This document shows positions 4,956 through 5,619 of a DNA stretch of 5,619 bases, piece by piece. Source of the DNA: Deltaproteobacteria bacterium (GTDB lineage Bacteria > Desulfobacterota > Binatia > Bin18); assembly GCA_016200595.1 (NCBI GenBank), contig JACQEL010000724.1, positions 1-5,619 on the forward strand, given 5' to 3'. The translations under genes were made by a program, and so were the position numbers. The notes beneath the pieces are model-generated. The model saw nothing but the letters and a program-made list of their open reading frames with translations. It was not told the DNA's origin and searched no databases. Position 1 is the stretch's first letter. Every line of letters starts with the position of its first letter.

Positions 4956-5605
4956 AGCGCAATATGGGCTAAAGCTCGACGCAACTGTCGCAGGCGAAAA
5001 GGTTGGCCAACGATATACGGATGCAAGGCAATACCACAGACGAGAGGTTGCGCCGTGGATTGCTCCAGCATCTCATCAAAGTGATCAATAATCATGTCTG
5101 CAAATGCCGCCGCCTCAATCTTTCGCGCCACAATTGCAGGGATGTCGTTGATCTCTTGCGGATAAGGGATTGACAAAATGGGCGTCGTGTCAGTGCAAAA
5201 CCAGGTGGGTTGGTCGTCGTGACACCAATCGAGGAGATACGTATACCCTGCCGCTTTCAAAAGATCCGGCGTGTAGAAGCCTTGGGAGATCCAGGGACCT
5301 AACCAACCTGTCGGACGCTTCCCTTCGTGGTGCGTGATCACCTCAGTAACATGCTTAATCAACTGTGCCTCGTCTTCCCTGTTCAAGGCTGCCTGCCGCT
5401 CAGAGTTGGTCCGACCATGCGCCACGATTTCATCACCACGCCGACGAAATGCTGCTACCACCTGTGGGCAATACTCATAGATTGCAGAATTCACCAAGTC
5501 ATATCTGACGGAGGCTGCCCGGGCAGTCCTCGTCTTTCGTGACACTAAACCGGAATGCACGACATGAGGACACTGTTCGTGGCTGCGTGGGTAGGGGCGA
5601 AGCAT
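4826..5605 (-). pseudogene. Polysaccharide-deacetylase-like (NodB/PuuE-type) gene, truncated at both ends
   Basis: The open frame 5605-4826 encodes 259 residues, but family resemblance is confined to residues about 33-216 (5509-4958). Visible marks are RYDLVNSAIYEYCPQVV, RRGDEIVAHGRTN (His63), GWLGPWISQ, LLDWCHDDQPTW, SIPYPQEINDIPAI and GIALHPYIVGQP (His195). These fit the deacetylase subfamily often annotated as urate-catabolism or allantoinase-like, which act on small amides or N-acyl substrates rather than always on polysaccharides. The usual first 80-100 residues, including the RDYGNR-like region, are absent from all three minus frames up to the window edge. After HIA (214-216) the frame simply reads amidase DNA in the wrong phase, so residues 217-259 are meaningless. 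The proposed ATG at 5605 lies in a hairpin repeat. It was probably once co-directional with, and upstream of, the amidase gene. Confidence 0.75.
5511..5531. repeat. Hairpin at the left-over 5' edge of the deacetylase remnant
   Basis: CTGCCCGGGCAG (5515-5526) is a perfect 12-bp palindrome flanked by GAGG (5511-5514) and CCTC (5528-5531) with one extra T. It lies exactly where deacetylase-like sequence begins (Val33 codon at 5509). It may mark a rearrangement edge or an old spacer hairpin. Confidence 0.5.
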
Positions 5606-5612
5606 TTGCCCC
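5594..5612. repeat. Inverted repeat resembling a dispersed spacer element
   Basis: GGGGCGAA (5594-5601) and TTTGCCCC (5605-5612) are reverse complements with one mismatch around GCA. The phrase GTAGGGGCGAAGCATTTGCC is of a kind I associate with dispersed repeats in several bacterial genomes, but copy number here cannot be tested. The only ATG of the deacetylase-like frame (5605) falls inside it. Confidence 0.5.
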
Positions 5613-5619
5613 GGATAGC

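Noticed and set aside
4944..4961. Programmed frameshift joining deacetylase and amidase into one protein
   Set aside because: No slippery heptamer is present at the join, and both families lack conserved parts there, so a deletion is simpler.
1..5619. Defence island, toxin-antitoxin pair, riboswitch (for example TPP) or tRNA
   Set aside because: No matching gene families; upstream of thiO there is no recognisable TPP element, only heptamer repeats; no cloverleaf was seen.

Overview
The window is ordinary chromosomal DNA of a bacterium with moderate GC (roughly mid-50s per cent by eye). It carries mostly housekeeping and redox genes, separated by spacers that are full of short 7-bp periodic repeats. 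No phage, plasmid, CRISPR or defence genes are visible. Heptamer-filled spacers together with a reductase of the soluble methane/propane monooxygenase type are reminiscent of uncultured lineages such as Binatota, Tectomicrobia or other former Deltaproteobacteria. That placement is an inference; no marker gene is present to fix it.

Left part (1-1156): the 5' end of a Rieske-type [2Fe-2S] gene runs off the left edge on the minus strand. It is divergent from a four-helix DUF2231 membrane protein (142-828, +). Converging on the latter is a small CDGSH iron-sulfur protein (865-1068, -), whose rho-independent terminator lies inside the last codons of the DUF2231 gene. Two Fe-S proteins and a DUF2231 membrane protein side by side suggest a small membrane redox neighbourhood.

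Middle part (1157-3783): glycine oxidase ThiO (1261-2409, -) supplies the imine for the thiazole half of thiamine. It is flanked on both sides by inverted heptamer arrays. Between thiO and the next gene is a 342-bp gap that holds one array plus the C-terminal remnant of a PAS-domain protein on the minus strand. Then comes a complete 343-residue NADH:ferredoxin-type reductase (2752-3783, +) of the MmoC/PrmB/MimB family. No hydroxylase or coupling-protein gene accompanies it here.

Right part (3784-5619): two decayed minus-strand genes. An amidase-signature enzyme has lost its N-terminus, and the in-frame start lies downstream of the catalytic lysine codon. It is joined out of frame to a polysaccharide-deacetylase-like gene that has lost both ends. 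The join can be placed within about 10 bp (4952-4961), which points to a deletion that removed the end of one gene and the start of the next, or to an assembly chimera.

I do not see a convincing new multi-gene system. The most unusual signal is the repeat class: three separate loci have the same design, a block of 7-bp units followed by a block of reverse-complement 7-bp units. One of them is translated as the N-terminus of the DUF2231 protein, producing a 7-residue periodic peptide because 3 x 7 nt equals 7 codons.
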